DNA from: Levilinea saccharolytica
Lineage (GTDB): Bacteria > Chloroflexota > Anaerolineae > Anaerolineales > Anaerolineaceae
Reading direction: 5' to 3'
Assembly (NCBI RefSeq): GCF_001306035.1
Contig: NZ_LGCM01000037.1
Coordinates: forward strand, 25,131-89,130
DNA length: 64,000 nt
Numbering within the stretch: position 1 is the first letter of the stretch; each line of letters opens with the position of its first letter. Shown here piece after piece: positions 33,533 through 45,638 of the stretch. The position numbers and the translations under genes are program-made. The notes under the pieces are model-generated. The model worked only from the letters and a program-made list of their open reading frames with translations. It ran no database searches and had not been told where the DNA came from.

Positions 33533-34618
33533 ATGTCTGAACGATTTAAGAGCAAACTGCATCAGATTACCGTTCAATACCCCACCGATTACTGGAACGA
33601 CTCCTGTTCGATCGAAGAGTTGTCCTACGCGGTGGAAAATGGGGCCGTGGGCGCCACCACCAACCCCACCATCGTGCTGGGCGTGCTCAAGAAAGAAATG
33701 CACCTGTGGGAAGACCGCATCCGCGAGCTGATCGCCGAGCACCCCACCTGGGACGAAAGCGCGCTGACCTGGAAGCTGTTCGAAGAGATCGCCGTCAAGG
33801 CCGCCGCGCTGTTAAGGCCGGCCTACGACCGTTACGGCGGCAAGAAAGGCCGGCTTTCCATTCAAACCAACCCCGCCGCCTACCGCAACGCCGAGGCTGT
33901 GGCCCAGCAGGCCGTCCATTTTGACAGCCTGGCCCCCAATATGCAGGTCAAGGCCCCCGTCACCCAGGCCGGGGTGCGTGCCATCGAAGAGGCTACCTAT
34001 CAGGGCGTGTCCATCAACGCCACGGTCAGCTTCACCGTGCCGCAGGCCTTGGCCGTGGCCGAGGCGGTGGAACGCGGGCTGAACCGCCGCACAGCCGAGG
34101 GCAAGGCTGTGGATTTCATGTCGCCGGTGTGCACCATCATGGTGGGGCGCACGGACGACTGGATGAAGGTGGTGGCCAAACGCGACGGCATCGAGATTGA
34201 CCCGGCAACTCTGGATTGGGCCGGCATCGCCTGCGTCAAGAAAGCCTATGGGATCTACCAACAGCGCGGCTACCGAACGCGCCTGCTGGTGGCGGCCTAC
34301 CGCCATCTGGGACACGCCTCCGAATTCATCGGCGGCGATCTGGTGCTCTCCATCCCCTACGAATGGCAGGTGAAATTCAACGCCAGCGACATCGAGGTGC
34401 GCGAGCGCATGAGCCAGCCGGTGGACGCCAAGATCGTGGCGGAGCTGTACGAGAAGATCCCCGATTTCCGCCGCGCCTATGACGAAGACGGCCTGAGCGT
34501 GGAGGAATTCGACACCTACGGCGCCACCGTGCGCACCCTGCGCGGGTTTATCACCTCGGCGCACGATTTGATGGCGGTGGTGCGCGATTTCATGCTGCCC
34601 AACCCGGATGTGAAATAA
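33533..34618 (+). CDS. Transaldolase-family enzyme of the inositol locus
   Basis: 361 residues. TAL motifs: DYWNDSCS, GATTNPTIVLG, and the Schiff-base Lys in MQVKAPVTQAG; later SINATVSFTVPQALA. It sits between iolB and iolD where the last steps of the pathway are encoded in other bacteria, while no iolJ aldolase is present. It may cleave or transfer carbon from a phosphorylated intermediate, as other transaldolase relatives do in sugar catabolism. That role is inferred; a plain pentose-phosphate transaldolase is the alternative. AAGGAG before ATG. Confidence 0.85.
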   Translation: MSERFKSKLHQITVQYPTDYWNDSCSIEELSYAVENGAVGATTNPTIVLGVLKKEMHLWEDRIRELIAEHPTWDESALTWKLFEEIAVKAAALLRPAYDRYGGKKGRLSIQTNPAAYRNAEAVAQQAVHFDSLAPNMQVKAPVTQAGVRAIEEATYQGVSINATVSFTVPQALAVAEAVERGLNRRTAEGKAVDFMSPVCTIMVGRTDDWMKVVAKRDGIEIDPATLDWAGIACVKKAYGIYQQRGYRTRLLVAAYRHLGHASEFIGGDLVLSIPYEWQVKFNASDIEVRERMSQPVDAKIVAELYEKIPDFRRAYDEDGLSVEEFDTYGATVRTLRGFITSAHDLMAVVRDFMLPNPDVK

Positions 34619-34638
34619 CCCCCCTCACGAGGAAACCT

Positions 34639-36501
<1,863 letters not shown>

Positions 36502-36536
36502 TCTTTGATTCTGGCTTGTACTCAAAAGGAGAATGT

Positions 36537-37553
36537 ATGCATACCATCCGTGTGGGGCTAATTGGCGCGGGGCGCATGGGGCGCGTGTTTGCCCAGACTC
36601 TGGCATATACCGTGGCCGAAGTGGACCTGGTGGCTGTGGCGGACGCAAACGCCCAGACGAGCGCCGAGGTGGCGGCGCATTTTCACGTGCCGCACCACTA
36701 TGGGGATTACCGCGAGCTGCTCAAGCGCGAGGATATTGACGCTGTGGTCGTGGTCACCCCCACCGCCACCCACGCGGAGGTCATCGCGGCCGCGGCCGCC
36801 GCGGGCAAGCACATCTTCAGCGAAAAGCCCCTGGCCCAGACTCTGAGCGAATGCGACGCCGCTATTGAGGCCGTGGAGCGCAGCGGGGTCAAGCTGCAGC
36901 TGGGGTTCATGCGCCGTTTTGACGCGGGCTACCGCATGGCCAAGCAGAAGATCGAAGAGGGTCTCATCGGCACGCCGGTGATGTTCCACGCCGCCAGCCG
37001 CGACCCCAAGCGCACCAGCCTGGAATTTGCCCGCCGCGAAAACAGCGGGGGGCTGATCATGGACATGGGCGTGCACGATTTCGATCTGGCGCGCTGGCTG
37101 ATGGGCAGCGAAGTGGTGCGCACCTACAGCGAGGGCGGCTGCCTGGTGTACCCGGAGCTGAACGAAGTGGGTGATATTGACAACGCGCTGATCAACCTCA
37201 AGTTCGCCAACGGGGCGCTGGGCGCCATTGATCTCAGCCGCAACGCCGTCTACGGCTACGACATCCGCACCGAAGTGCTCGGCTCGGAAGGCAGCCTGCT
37301 GATCGGCACCCTCCAGCAGACGCCCACCCTGATGCTGACGCGCGCCGGGGTTACGCACGACACCGTACCCTATTTCATGGAGCGCTTTGGCGAGGCCTAT
37401 ACCAACGAAATCCGCGATTTCGTCACCTGCCTGATCGAAGACCGCCCGCCCAGCGTGGATGCGTATGACGCCCGCAAGGCCACGGCCATCGGCGTGGCTG
37501 CCACCCTGTCATTGGATGAAGGGCGGCCGGTATCCTTGGATGAGGTGCAATAA
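36537..37553 (+). CDS. Inositol 2-dehydrogenase-like Gfo/Idh/MocA oxidoreductase (first copy)
   Basis: 338 residues. NAD site GLIGAGRMG (6-14), EKPLAQ in the substrate loop, MRRFDAGYR and [14 protein letters not shown] with the active His/Asp. AAGGAG lies 6 bases before ATG 36537. Oxidises inositol to an inosose. It is one of two such genes here; one may act on scyllo- or chiro-inositol. Confidence 0.9.
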   Translation: MHTIRVGLIGAGRMGRVFAQTLAYTVAEVDLVAVADANAQTSAEVAAHFHVPHHYGDYRELLKREDIDAVVVVTPTATHAEVIAAAAAAGKHIFSEKPLAQTLSECDAAIEAVERSGVKLQLGFMRRFDAGYRMAKQKIEEGLIGTPVMFHAASRDPKRTSLEFARRENSGGLIMDMGVHDFDLARWLMGSEVVRTYSEGGCLVYPELNEVGDIDNALINLKFANGALGAIDLSRNAVYGYDIRTEVLGSEGSLLIGTLQQTPTLMLTRAGVTHDTVPYFMERFGEAYTNEIRDFVTCLIEDRPPSVDAYDARKATAIGVAATLSLDEGRPVSLDEVQ

Positions 37554-37560
37554 GGGAACT

Positions 37561-39030
37561 ATGGAAACGATTAAAAACTACATCAACGGTCAATGGATCG
37601 AAGCCGCCGAGGCGGAATACGCCTCGGTGATTAACCCCGCCACGGGCGAGGAAGTGGCCCGCACGCCCCTGTGCGGCCCCGAGGTGGTGGATGCGGCCGC
37701 CCAGGCCGCGGCGGCGGCTTTGCCCGCCTGGCGGCGTACCCCGGCCCAGGACCGCATTCAATACCTCTTTAAACTGCGCGATCTGCTCAAAAGCCATCAG
37801 GACGAAATCGCCCGCGCCATCGTCATCGAGGCCGGCAAAACCTTTGACGAGGCCAAAGCCGAGATGGTGCGCGCCATTGAAAACGTGGAAACGGCCTGCG
37901 GCATCCCCATGATGATGAAAGGTGAAATCGCCGAAGACATCGCCCCCGGCATTGACGAACGCATGCTGCGCCAGCCGGTGGGGGTGTGCGCCACCATCTG
38001 CCCCTTCAACTTCCCCGGCATGATCCCCTTCTGGTATCTGCCCTACGCATTGGCTTGCGGCAACACCTATGTGATCAAGCCTTCTGAGAAAGTGCCGCTG
38101 ACCATGCAGGTCATCTTCCGGCTGATTGACCAGGTGGGCTTCCCCGCGGGGGTGGTGAACATGGTCAACGGGGCCAAGGCCGCCGTGGACGCCATTTTGG
38201 ATCATCCCGCCATCCGCGCCGTCACCTTTGTGGGCTCCTCACCTGTGGCCCGCTACATTTACCTGCGCGCGGCGGAGCGCGGCAAACGCGTTCAGGCCCA
38301 GGGCGGCGCCAAGAATCCGGTGGTGATTCTGCCGGACGCGGATATGGATATGGCCGTGCGCATTGTGTCGGATTCCGCCTTTGGCTGCGCCGGTCAGCGC
38401 TGTTTGGCGGTGTCGTGGGTGGTGACGGTGGATCAGGCCCGCCAGCCCTTCCTGGAGCGCATCTGTGAATCGGCGCGCAGCAAGGTGGTAGGCTACGGCC
38501 TGGATCAGGGCGTGCAGATGGGCCCGGTCATCAGCCAGGCTGCCCGCGAGCGCATTGAAGGGCTGATCGGTGTGGGCGTGCGCGATGGGGCGCAGGCGCT
38601 GGTGGACGGGCGCGGCGCGCTCATCCCCGGCTACGAAAAAGGTTCCTTCATCCGCCCCACCGTGCTGGATCATGTGCAGCCGGGCAGCGAGCTTTCAAAA
38701 ACGGAGATTTTTGGGCCGGTGCTGAGCCTGACCCATGTGAACACGTTGGAAGAAGCCCTGGAGCTGGTGAACGCGGGGGTTTACGGCAACCAGGCCAGTA
38801 TCTTCACCGCCAGCGGCGCAGCCGCCCGCCGGTTTTCCTATGAAGCCCAGGCGGGCAATATCGGTATCAATATTGGTGTGGCTGCGCCGATGGCATTTTT
38901 CCCCTTTAGCGGTTGGAAAGACAGCTTCTTTGGCGATCTGCACGGGCAGGGCATGGACGCGGTGGAATTCTTTACCCAGAAAAAGGTCGTGGTGGAACGC
39001 TGGCCCAAAGATTGGTCGCGGCAGTTCTAA
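37561..39030 (+). CDS. iolA: Methylmalonate/malonate-semialdehyde dehydrogenase (CoA-acylating)
   Basis: 489 residues. Aldehyde dehydrogenase with [27 protein letters not shown], and catalytic Cys in [13 protein letters not shown], the MmsA/IolA signature. Converts malonate semialdehyde to acetyl-CoA, the last step of inositol degradation. Starts 7 bases after the dehydrogenase gene (AAGGGA as ribosome site). Confidence 0.95.
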   Translation: METIKNYINGQWIEAAEAEYASVINPATGEEVARTPLCGPEVVDAAAQAAAAALPAWRRTPAQDRIQYLFKLRDLLKSHQDEIARAIVIEAGKTFDEAKAEMVRAIENVETACGIPMMMKGEIAEDIAPGIDERMLRQPVGVCATICPFNFPGMIPFWYLPYALACGNTYVIKPSEKVPLTMQVIFRLIDQVGFPAGVVNMVNGAKAAVDAILDHPAIRAVTFVGSSPVARYIYLRAAERGKRVQAQGGAKNPVVILPDADMDMAVRIVSDSAFGCAGQRCLAVSWVVTVDQARQPFLERICESARSKVVGYGLDQGVQMGPVISQAARERIEGLIGVGVRDGAQALVDGRGALIPGYEKGSFIRPTVLDHVQPGSELSKTEIFGPVLSLTHVNTLEEALELVNAGVYGNQASIFTASGAAARRFSYEAQAGNIGINIGVAAPMAFFPFSGWKDSFFGDLHGQGMDAVEFFTQKKVVVERWPKDWSRQF

Positions 39031-39074
39031 CCGCAGCCCACAACGAATCATAGATGAATTGAAGGAGAGTCAGG

Positions 39075-39974
39075 ATGATCAAAGTTGCCAATGCGCCCTG
39101 CTCGTGGGGCGTGCTCGAATTTGAACTGGAAGGCGAGGCGGCGGGCTATCAGCAGGTGCTGGATGAAATGGTGGAAACCCACTACGCCGGAACCGAACTG
39201 GGGGACTGGGGCTTTATGCCCACCGATCCGGCCCAACTGCGCGAAGTCATTCACAGCCGCGGGTTGACCCTTTTGGGGGCCTTTGTGCCGGTGATGCTGA
39301 AGGACCCGGCCGCCCACGCCGCCGGTGTGGAGCTGGCCGTGCGCACCGCCCGCCTGCTGGCGGGGGCGGAGGGCGACATCCCCTTCATCGTGCTGGCGGA
39401 CGATAACGGCAAGATCCCCGTGCGCACGCAGAACGCCGGGCGCATCACGCCGGAGATGGGGCTGAGCCAGGAAGAATGGAAGATTTTTGCCGAGGGCGCC
39501 AACCGCGTGGCCGCGGCGGTGAAGCAGGAAACCGGCCTGCGCACGGTGTTCCATCACCACTGCGCTGGATACGTGGAGACCCCCGCGGAAATTGAGACGC
39601 TCCTCAGCCTGACCGACCCCAGCCTGTTGGGGCTGTGCCTGGACACCGGCCACTACCGCTTTGGCGGCGGCGACCCGCTGACCGTGCTGCGCCAGCACGC
39701 CGACCGCATCTGGCACGTTCACTTTAAGGACTGCCATCCCGAAGCCGCCGCGAAATCGCGCGCGGAAGGCTGGGATTACTTTGCCTCGGTGCGCAACGGC
39801 ATTTTCTGCGATCTGGGCCAGGGCGAAGTGGACTTTCCGGCGGTGAAGGCCGAATTGGACCGGCTGGGGTACAACGGCTGGATTGTGGTGGAGCAGGACG
39901 TTCTGCCGGGCATGGGCAAACCCAAAGAATCCGCCCAGCGCAACCGCAGCTATCTGGCCAGCATTGGGCTGTAA
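39075..39974 (+). CDS. iolE: Inosose dehydratase-like TIM-barrel protein
   Basis: 299 residues, xylose-isomerase-like barrel. Begins [16 protein letters not shown]; metal residues in [15 protein letters not shown] and [11 protein letters not shown]; end EFxQGEVDFP. Dehydrates scyllo-inosose. AAGGAG before ATG. Assigned to IolE by fold and by its place between iolA and the second dehydrogenase; the IolH/IolI barrel epimerases are the alternative. Confidence 0.88.
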   Translation: MIKVANAPCSWGVLEFELEGEAAGYQQVLDEMVETHYAGTELGDWGFMPTDPAQLREVIHSRGLTLLGAFVPVMLKDPAAHAAGVELAVRTARLLAGAEGDIPFIVLADDNGKIPVRTQNAGRITPEMGLSQEEWKIFAEGANRVAAAVKQETGLRTVFHHHCAGYVETPAEIETLLSLTDPSLLGLCLDTGHYRFGGGDPLTVLRQHADRIWHVHFKDCHPEAAAKSRAEGWDYFASVRNGIFCDLGQGEVDFPAVKAELDRLGYNGWIVVEQDVLPGMGKPKESAQRNRSYLASIGL

Positions 39975-40004
39975 GCATCACCATTGACATTTGAGGAGCT
40001 CACT

Positions 40005-41027
40005 ATGAAACAAGAAAAAATTCTGCGCTTTGGCGTCATCGGCGCCGGGCGCATTGGCAAAATCCACGCCGAAAATCTGGCCAACCGCGTGCCTGGGGCC
40101 GAGGTGGCCGCCATTGCGGATGTGAACCTGGAGATGGCCCAGGAAACCGCCGCGCGCCTGCGCATCCCCGCCGTGTACGCCGATTACCACCAGATTCTGG
40201 CGGACCCCAATATTGACGCGGTGGCCATCTGCTCATCCACCGACACCCACGCCCACATCGTGGTGGAAGCCGCCCAGGCCGGAAAGCACATTTTCTGCGA
40301 AAAGCCGATTGATCACGACCTGGCCAAGATTGACGCCGCCCTGGAGGCGGTGAAGAAAGCCGGGGTCAAGCTGCAAATCGGCTTTAACCGCCGCTTTGAC
40401 CCCAATTTTGCCCATGTGCGCGAACTGGTGTCTCAGGGCAAGGTGGGCGATCTGCACCTTCTGCGCATCACCAGCCGCGACCCAGCCCCCCCGCCGGTTT
40501 CGTACGTCAAAGTGTCGGGCGGCATGTTCCTGGACATGACCATCCACGACTTTGACATGGCTCGCTTCCTCTCGGGCAGCGAGGTGGAAGAAGTCTTTGT
40601 TGCGGCCGGGGTCTTGGTGGATCCGGGCATCGGTGAGGCGGGCGACGTGGATACGGCCATCATCACCCTGAAATTCGCCAACGGGGCCATCGGCACGATT
40701 GACAACAGCCGCAAGGCCGTGTACGGCTACGACCAGCGCGTAGAGGTGTTTGGCTCGGGCGGCATGGCGGCCGCCGCCAACAACACCCCCCATAACGACG
40801 TGTATGTGGACGCCGAGGGTGTGCACGCGGCCAAGCCGCTGTATTTCTTCCTGGAGCGCTATATGGAATCCTTCATCGCGGAGATGAAGGCCTTTGTGGC
40901 CGCCGTGCAGAACGACACCACCCCGCCGGTTGGCGGCATGGATGGGCGCATCCCGGTGGTGATCGGCATGGCTGCGAAGAAATCCTATCTGGAAAACCGG
41001 CCGGTCAAGCTGAGCGAAATCGGCTAG
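40005..41027 (+). CDS. iolG: Inositol 2-dehydrogenase-like oxidoreductase (second copy)
   Basis: 340 residues. GVIGAGRIG (10-18), CEKPIDHDLAKID, GFNRRFDPNF and MFLDMTIHDFDMARFL follow the IolG pattern closely. TGAGGAG lies 5 bases before ATG 40005. More like classical IolG than the first copy. Last gene before the internal promoter at 41166. Confidence 0.92.
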   Translation: MKQEKILRFGVIGAGRIGKIHAENLANRVPGAEVAAIADVNLEMAQETAARLRIPAVYADYHQILADPNIDAVAICSSTDTHAHIVVEAAQAGKHIFCEKPIDHDLAKIDAALEAVKKAGVKLQIGFNRRFDPNFAHVRELVSQGKVGDLHLLRITSRDPAPPPVSYVKVSGGMFLDMTIHDFDMARFLSGSEVEEVFVAAGVLVDPGIGEAGDVDTAIITLKFANGAIGTIDNSRKAVYGYDQRVEVFGSGGMAAAANNTPHNDVYVDAEGVHAAKPLYFFLERYMESFIAEMKAFVAAVQNDTTPPVGGMDGRIPVVIGMAAKKSYLENRPVKLSEIG

Positions 41028-41165
41028 CCGTCTTTCTTCTCAGACTCACTTCTTAACCGCCCGCAAAGCCTCCCAGGCTGCGCGGGCGGTTAGTTGAATC
41101 GGGGGGACGGCGGGGGAATTGCCCCGAATCTCTGCGAAAAACATCTTGCAAAAGTTTTGAGAATG

Positions 41166-41215
41166 TTGTATGATGTACAAATGAAAGTATAATTTCAAAA
41201 AATGTTATTTTGAAA
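41166..41215 (+). promoter_or_regulatory. Internal promoter with triple half-site operator (site B)
   Basis: TTGTAT (41166-41171), 16 bases, TATAAT (41188-41193). Half-sites TGAAA (41182-41186), TTTCA (41193-41197), TGAAA (41211-41215), with gaps of 6 and 13. Site C before rpiR has the same three half-sites and the same gaps. Confidence 0.75.
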
Positions 41216-41254
41216 GTTGATCCATCCACTTCCCCTTGAAAGGTGAATCCGAAA

Positions 41255-41989
41255 ATGAAACCTGACATCGAAGCGATTTTCTTAGATGTGGGCAACACGC
41301 TCCGCATTGTGATCCCAGACGCTGAATTTATCGCTAAAGCCAAAAAAGACCTGGTTGAGCTGGTGGGGCCGAAAACCTCGGAGGATGAATTTTTTGCGAC
41401 CCTGGAAGAACGTTGGAAGGCCTACCGCAAGCAGTCGAAAGCCTCTTTGCTGGAAGCCTCGGAAAAAGAGCTGTGGACCCAATGGCTGCTGCCGGATTAC
41501 CCCGCCGAGCAGATTGCGCCCATCTCCGGTCGGCTGACCCGCCTGTGGCGCGACCACGATGGGCGGCGCGAACCGCGGCCTGATGTTTCGCAGGTGGTGA
41601 AGGAACTGCACCGCCGCGGCTATATTCTGGGGATCATCGCTAACACCATCACCGAAACCGAAATCCCCGATTGGATGGAACACGACGGCCTGACGGAGTA
41701 TTTTAGCGCCGTGGTGCTGTCATCCAAAGTGCGGCTGCGCAAGCCCAACCCGGAGATCTATTGGGACGCGGCCCGGCGGGTGGGGGTGGAACCGGCCAAA
41801 TGCGCTTATGTGGGCGATAACCCCGTGCGGGATGTGGAAGGCTGCCGTGCGGCGGGCTACGGCATGATGATCATCCTGCTGGAGCCGGACACGCTGAAAA
41901 AAGAGCCCCCCACGGCGGAATTCAAGCCCGATCACACCATCCAAACGTGCAGCGACCTGCTGGACATCTTCCCGCCGCGCGCACGCTGA
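41255..41989 (+). CDS. HAD-superfamily hydrolase, first of a paralogous set
   Basis: 244 residues. Nucleophile in FLDVGNTL (Asp11, with Gly at the usual +2 Asp), cap domain of helices, IANTIT (motif II), RKPNPE (motif III Lys) and YVGDNPVRDV (motif IV). The DxGNTL form marks a distinct HAD group with a changed acid/base position. Paralogous to the next gene and to the HAD domains at 52324 and 53749. Likely a phosphatase for a locus intermediate; substrate unknown. AAAGGTG before ATG. Confidence 0.85.
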   Translation: MKPDIEAIFLDVGNTLRIVIPDAEFIAKAKKDLVELVGPKTSEDEFFATLEERWKAYRKQSKASLLEASEKELWTQWLLPDYPAEQIAPISGRLTRLWRDHDGRREPRPDVSQVVKELHRRGYILGIIANTITETEIPDWMEHDGLTEYFSAVVLSSKVRLRKPNPEIYWDAARRVGVEPAKCAYVGDNPVRDVEGCRAAGYGMMIILLEPDTLKKEPPTAEFKPDHTIQTCSDLLDIFPPRAR

Positions 41990-41999
41990 GAGACGCCCT

Positions 42000-42785
42000 A
42001 TGAACACAGCGATCGAAGCCATTTTCATTGATTTGGGCAACACCCTGCGCATCTTGATCAAAGACGAAGCGCACATGGCCGCAGCCCGGCGCAAGATCAC
42101 CGAGTTGGTGGGCAGCGACGAAGATCCCGAAGCCTATTGCGCTAAATTGGACGCCCGCTATAAGGCCTACCGCAAATGGGCTTTTGACAATATGGTGGAA
42201 GCACCGGAGTCTGAGTTATGGACCCGCTGGCTGGCGCCGGAATTCCCCGCGGAAAAGATCGGCCCGCTGGGGGTGGAACTGACCTTTCAATTCCGCCAGT
42301 CCATGGGGCGGCGGGTGGTGGTGGAACACGGCAAAGAAGTAGTGCAGACTTTGCACCAGCGCGGCTACGTCCTCGGCATCATCAGCAACGTGATCACCTC
42401 GCAGGAAATCCCCGATTGGATGGAGGAAGACGGGTTTGCCCCCTATTTCAAATCGGTAGTGCTTTCCTCGGTGTTTGGCAAACGCAAACCCGATCCCGCC
42501 ATTTATTATGAGGCCGCCCGTCTGGCGGGGGTGGAACCCGCGCGCTGCGTGTACGTGGGCGACAACCTCAAGCGGGATGTGACTGGAACCCGCGCTGCGG
42601 GCTTTGGCATGGTGGTGATCCTCATGGCCCCCGAAGAGTTGGCAGAAGCCCAGGCCAACGGAACCCTGACGGATGAGAACCGCCCGGATATCATCATCCA
42701 CGAATTCAAGCAGCTGCTCGATATCTTCCCAGGGGAACACCAGGCGCGCATTCCCGACATGTTCACCCATGAGGGGACGGCGTAA
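42000..42785 (+). CDS. HAD-superfamily hydrolase, second of a paralogous set
   Basis: 261 residues. FIDLGNTL (motif I), ISNVIT (II), GKRKPDPAIY (III), YVGDNLKRDV (IV). Clearly a tandem paralogue of the gene 11 bases upstream, sharing the layout RWLAPEFPAEKI / QWLLPDYPAEQI in the cap. The pair may act on two related substrates or as a heterodimer. Confidence 0.85.
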   Translation: MNTAIEAIFIDLGNTLRILIKDEAHMAAARRKITELVGSDEDPEAYCAKLDARYKAYRKWAFDNMVEAPESELWTRWLAPEFPAEKIGPLGVELTFQFRQSMGRRVVVEHGKEVVQTLHQRGYVLGIISNVITSQEIPDWMEEDGFAPYFKSVVLSSVFGKRKPDPAIYYEAARLAGVEPARCVYVGDNLKRDVTGTRAAGFGMVVILMAPEELAEAQANGTLTDENRPDIIIHEFKQLLDIFPGEHQARIPDMFTHEGTA

Positions 42786-42798
42786 GGGAGGGGACCAT

Positions 42799-44391
42799 AT
42801 GCACACGCAAACTGCAAGCCGCGGCGCCGCTGCCTTGGCGAACACCGTCAGGGCGCTTTACGCCGAGGGACAGACCGATTACAGCTTTGAGCCCATCGTG
42901 GGGGTGGATGCGGCCGGAAGGCCCGTGGGCCGCGTAGCTGAAAACGACGCGGTCATCTTCTGCTGCCGCCGCGGCGAGCGCGAAATTGAGCTGACCGAGG
43001 CCTTTACCGAGGCGGATTTTGCCCACTTTGAGCGCAAGCCCCTGCCCGGCCTGGAGTTTGTGATCCTGACCCTGTATCACGAGAAATTCGCCCATTTACC
43101 GGTGGCCTTTGCCCCCTCCAAGATTCAGGAGACCCTGGGCGAAGTGGTCAGCCGCGCCGGGCTGCGGCAGCTGCGCACGGCGGAATCGGAAAAGTTTGCG
43201 CACGTCACCTTCTTCCTCAACGGCGGCAACAACCAGCCCTTCGCCGGTGAGGACGACATCCGCATCCCCTCCCCCAAGGGTGTGCCCTTTGATCAGGTTC
43301 CCGCATTGAGCCTGCCCAAAGTCGCCGAACAGGTGCAGAAGGGCATCCAGCAGGGGTACGACCTGATTGTGACCAATTTTGCCAATGGGGATGTCATCGG
43401 CCATACCGCCAACCGCGAGGCAAAAATTGAATGCGCGGCCCAGGTGGATCAGCATTTGGGCGCAGTGCTGCAGACGGCCTGGGCCAACGACTACGTGGTG
43501 CTGGTGACCGCCGACCACGGCAATCTGGAAGAGCTGTGGAACACGGATAAGACCCCGCATGTGGCCCACACCACCAACCCGGTGGCGCTGATTATGGTGG
43601 ACCCGCGCAGCCAGAAACCAGCTGCGCTGCGCGACGGCAAGTTGGCCGATATTGCCCCCACGATTTTATCGGCGCTGGGCTGCGCTCAGCCCGCCAGCAT
43701 GGAGGGCAGCACGCTGGCCCCTGGCTATGATTGGGGCGGGAAGCGCCGCGTGCTGCTGGTCATTTTGGACGGCTGGGGCATTGGCAAAATGCACACCTCC
43801 AACCCCATCTATCTGGCGCGCACGCCTGTGTGGCACAACCTGCTGCTCACCTGCCCCTCGTGCGAACTGCACGCCTCAGGCACGGCGGTGGGCCTGCAGG
43901 AGGGCAAACCGGGCAATTCGGAAGCCGGGCATATGAATATCGGCGCGGGGCGGGTGGTGCTGCAGGATGATGTGCGCCTGGATCTGGCCATGCAGGACGG
44001 CTCTTTTTACCGCAACGAAACCTTCTGTCGGGTGATTGAGAACGTTAAACAGCGCGGCGCCAGCCTGCACCTTTTGGCCCTGCTGACGGAGAAAAGCTCC
44101 CACGGCGCAGTGGATTACCCCCTGGCGATTTTGAAGATGGCCAAAGAGCGCGGCCTGGAACGGGTGTATGTGCACGTCATTTTTGACGGCCGCAGCACCA
44201 CGCCCGGCTCGGCGCCTGAACTGCTGCACAAGCTGGAAGCCCAAATGGACGAGATCGGCCTGGGCCAGATGGTGACCGGCGTGGGGCGCGGTATTGCCCT
44301 GGACCGCGACGGCAACTACGGCAAGATCCAGCGCGCCTACAATGCGCTGGTGTTGGGTGTGGGGCGGGCCGCGGCGCTGGAGGGGTGCTAA
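42799..44391 (+). CDS. Circularly permuted cofactor-independent phosphoglycerate mutase (GpmI-like)
   Basis: 530 residues. Residues 11-305 match the normally C-terminal half of GpmI: VRALYAEGQTDYSFEP, LGEVVSRAGLRQLRTAESEK, NFANGDVIGHT (Asp198, His202), TADHGN (Asp239, His240), HVAHTTNP (His257). Residues 316-526 match the normally N-terminal half: VLLVILDGWGIG (Asp324), GLQEGKPGNSEAGHMNIGAG (Ser374), His435, and VHVIFDGRS. All seven metal-ligand residues known for the family are kept but in swapped order. AAGGGAGGGG precedes ATG 42799; the frame has no break. The Asp-Gly-Arg-Asp motif of the family reads DGRS. It may act on phosphoglycerate or, in this locus, on another phospho-acid. Confidence 0.85.
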   Translation: MHTQTASRGAAALANTVRALYAEGQTDYSFEPIVGVDAAGRPVGRVAENDAVIFCCRRGEREIELTEAFTEADFAHFERKPLPGLEFVILTLYHEKFAHLPVAFAPSKIQETLGEVVSRAGLRQLRTAESEKFAHVTFFLNGGNNQPFAGEDDIRIPSPKGVPFDQVPALSLPKVAEQVQKGIQQGYDLIVTNFANGDVIGHTANREAKIECAAQVDQHLGAVLQTAWANDYVVLVTADHGNLEELWNTDKTPHVAHTTNPVALIMVDPRSQKPAALRDGKLADIAPTILSALGCAQPASMEGSTLAPGYDWGGKRRVLLVILDGWGIGKMHTSNPIYLARTPVWHNLLLTCPSCELHASGTAVGLQEGKPGNSEAGHMNIGAGRVVLQDDVRLDLAMQDGSFYRNETFCRVIENVKQRGASLHLLALLTEKSSHGAVDYPLAILKMAKERGLERVYVHVIFDGRSTTPGSAPELLHKLEAQMDEIGLGQMVTGVGRGIALDRDGNYGKIQRAYNALVLGVGRAAALEGC

Positions 44392-44421
44392 TCTCTCTCC
44401 TGGCGCGGCATTGGAGGCTGA

Positions 44422-45627
44422 ATGGACGCAGAATTTTACACAAAACTGGCAGCACCCGCGCAGACCAAAATTGTTCTTTTGGTCCTGGATGGGCTGGGCG
44501 GCCTTCCGGCGGAGCCGGGGGGCAAAACCGAACTGGAGACGGCCCACACCCCCAACCTCGACCGTCTGGCGGCCCAATCCAAACTGGGGCTGAGCCAACC
44601 CGCCGGCCCAGGGGTGACGGTGGGCAGCGGCCCGGGGCATTTGGCCCTCTTTGGCTACGACCCCATTCACTATGAGATCGGGCGCGGCGCCTTGGAAGCC
44701 CTGGGGGTAGATTTTGAACTGGGGGCCGACGATCTGGCGGCGCGCGGCAATTTCTGCACGGTGGACGCGCAGGGCTGCGTGACGGATCGGCGCGCCGGAC
44801 GGCTGCCGACCGAGATCAGCCGCAGCCTGGCCGAGAAATTGCGCACCATCCGCGTGCCGGGGGTGACCTTCTTCGTGGAGCCGGTGAAAGAGCACCGCTT
44901 CGCCTTTGTGGCCCGCGCTGAGGGTCTGGGGGATGCCTTGAGCGAATCGGATCCGCTGAAAACCGGCGTGCCCACCCTGCCGGTGCGCGCGCTGAACCCC
45001 GAATCCGAACGAGCGGCGGCCTATGTGAATGCGTTTATCGAGCAGGCTCGCCTGCTGCTGGCGAAGGACTCCCCCGCCAACATGATCACCCTGCGCGGGT
45101 TCAACAAGCTGCCGGTGCTGCCCTCGTTTTCTGAGCGCTACGGCCTGCATGCCGCTTCGATTGCCGTCAACGGTATGTACCGCGGGGTATCCAAGCTGGC
45201 CGGGATGGACGTGGTGCCGCTGTGCGGCGAGACGATTGAGGCCGAGTTTACGACTTTGGAGAAGTACTGGCAGGAGTACGATTTCTTCTACCTGCACGTC
45301 AAGAAAACAGATACCTGCGGGGAGAGCGGCGATTTCATGGGTAAGGCGGCGGTGATTGAAGAGGTGGACCGGCAGATCCCGCGCCTGATGGCCCTGCAGC
45401 CAGATGTGGTCATTGTGGGCGGGGATCATTCCTCCCCTGCGGTGCTGCGTTCGCACAGCTGGCACCCTGTGCCCACCCTGTTGTATTCCCCCTACGTGCT
45501 CCCCGATCTGATCGAGACCTTTGGCGAGCGCGCTTGCGCCCGCGGCAGCCTGGGCGTCTTCCCGGCCACCCACATCCTGCCGCTGGCCCTGGCCAACGCC
45601 CGGCGCATTTCAAAGTATGGTGCATAG
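44422..45627 (+). CDS. apgM: ApgM-type cofactor-independent phosphoglycerate mutase
   Basis: 401 residues of the archaeal-type branch. VLLVLDGLGGLP (metal Asp), VGSGPGHLALFGYDP with the catalytic Ser, GRGALEALGVDFEL, HVKKTDTCGESGDF, and GGDHSSP near the end. It interconverts 2- and 3-phosphoglycerate. That it directly follows a GpmI-type enzyme is unusual, as the two families are distant. Starts 30 bases after the previous stop. Confidence 0.9.
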   Translation: MDAEFYTKLAAPAQTKIVLLVLDGLGGLPAEPGGKTELETAHTPNLDRLAAQSKLGLSQPAGPGVTVGSGPGHLALFGYDPIHYEIGRGALEALGVDFELGADDLAARGNFCTVDAQGCVTDRRAGRLPTEISRSLAEKLRTIRVPGVTFFVEPVKEHRFAFVARAEGLGDALSESDPLKTGVPTLPVRALNPESERAAAYVNAFIEQARLLLAKDSPANMITLRGFNKLPVLPSFSERYGLHAASIAVNGMYRGVSKLAGMDVVPLCGETIEAEFTTLEKYWQEYDFFYLHVKKTDTCGESGDFMGKAAVIEEVDRQIPRLMALQPDVVIVGGDHSSPAVLRSHSWHPVPTLLYSPYVLPDLIETFGERACARGSLGVFPATHILPLALANARRISKYGA

Positions 45628-45638
45628 GACTGCCCTTC

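Noticed and set aside
42673..42798. Upstream in-frame extension of the permuted phosphoglycerate mutase
   Set aside because: It overlaps the HAD gene and lacks a ribosome site; ATG 42799 has AAGGGAGGGG.
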